Assembly (NCBI GenBank): GCA_963930645.1 | Contig: CAWVNO010001215.1 | Coordinates: forward strand, 310,001-374,000 | Reading direction: 5' to 3' | From: Salticus scenicus | Lineage: Eukaryota; Arthropoda; Arachnida; Araneae; Salticidae | DNA: 64,000 nt | Shown: positions 63,551-64,000 of the stretch, piece by piece | Layout: the number at the start of each line of letters is the position of its first letter | Numbering within the stretch: the stretch's first letter is position 1 | Translations under genes and position numbers: made by a program | The notes under the pieces: generated by a model | The model's input: only the letters and a program-made list of their open reading frames with translations | What the model was told of the DNA's origin: nothing | The model's database searches: none

Positions 63551-64000
63551 CTAATAGAGCTTTGCGATCACAATCACTTCCAGAATCTGCAAAAGATATT
63601 CTAGTTTCATAACAGAACAGCAGGGACCTGCCAAAGTTAAACCATTTGGCCAGGAGAGCCCTTTTATGGAGACTTTGCCCGATTTCGATACCCAAAATTT
63701 TTGCGATTTTCACAGAATTTTTTTCAAAAGCCGATTCCAAAGCAACTAATAGAGCTTTGCGATCGCAATCACTTCCAGAATCTGCCCCACGAAGTCTACT
63801 TTCATAACAGAACAGCAGGGACCTGCCAAAGTTAAACCATTTGGCCAGGAGAGCCCTTTTATGAAGGCATGTGCTCAATATCGTCGCCAAATTTTTTGGG
63901 CGAATTTTACGCCCTCTCATTTTCAAAAGTCGATTCCAAAGCAACTAATAGAGCTTTGCGATCGCAATCACTTCCAGAATCTGCAAAAGATATTCTAGTT

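Larger units (their letters stand above)
41449..64000 (-). repeat. Right arm: same 394-bp array in inverted orientation
   Basis: The same A/B dimer reads on the minus strand, about 57 copies by length. The spacing is 394 bp throughout, apart from one doubled B half-unit near 52.6 kb and 1-bp deletions near 48,290 and 59,367. Variants here (for example GAGCTC replacing part of the GGGCG motif, or TTTGTCCG for TTTGCCCG) were not seen in the left arm. The array runs off the right window edge. Confidence 0.99.

Noticed and set aside
1..64000. CRISPR array
   Set aside because: P and Q are too long for CRISPR repeats, and the segments between them are only two recurring cassettes, not unique spacers. 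No cas-like gene is present.
1..64000. Window starts at ATGAAACTAG and ends at the reverse complement of AACTAG, nearly the same repeat phase
   Set aside because: The window length is a fixed cut, so the match in phase is most likely coincidence and not a terminal inverted repeat.
1..64000. rRNA, tRNA, transposase, integrase or replication-origin features
   Set aside because: Nothing resembling these was found. All sequence is accounted for by the A and B half-units.

Overview
All 64,000 bases belong to one satellite-like tandem array. I found no unique sequence and no gene I can support with confidence. The unit is a 394-bp dimer of two related half-units, A (199 bp) and B (195 bp). Dividing arm length by 394 gives about 105 dimers in the left arm (1-41448, called + here) and about 57 in the right arm (41449-64000, same unit on the opposite strand). 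Both window ends lie inside the array, so its full size and flanks are unknown.

Both half-units have the same order: a 64-bp block P, a 14-bp cassette, a 65-bp block Q, and a long cassette of 56 bp (A) or 52 bp (B). P is identical in A and B. Q differs at one base. The long cassettes cannot be aligned convincingly. P can form a 9-bp hairpin. Q carries TTGCGATCGCAA, which contains the octamer GCGATCGC. On the strand opposite to the unit orientation, each half-unit has AGGAG nine bases before an ATG, opening a 45-codon (A) or 27-codon (B) reading frame.

Layout: 1-22.4 kb is irregular, with A/B hybrid half-units, doubled B half-units, and 5.9-kb and 5.1-kb block duplications. 22.4-41.4 kb is almost perfectly regular and includes a tandem 6,697-bp (17-dimer) duplication. 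At 41467 the array flips through one breakpoint with 300-bp perfect palindromic arms around a 37-bp centre. 41.5-64 kb is the inverted array, with its own duplications (1,182 bp; 3,741 bp; about 6.3-6.7 kb). Copy-specific variants are mostly private to one arm.

Organism: uncertain. GCGATCGC is the highly iterated palindrome HIP1 of many cyanobacteria, and a Shine-Dalgarno-like motif before ATG is also bacterial in style, so a cyanobacterium is a reasonable first guess. GC is about 42% by hand count of the consensus. The alternative is a eukaryotic satellite: half-units of about 197 bp, a dimeric higher-order repeat, homogenised blocks and an orientation switch are all typical of (peri)centromeric satellite DNA. 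The sequence alone does not decide between them.
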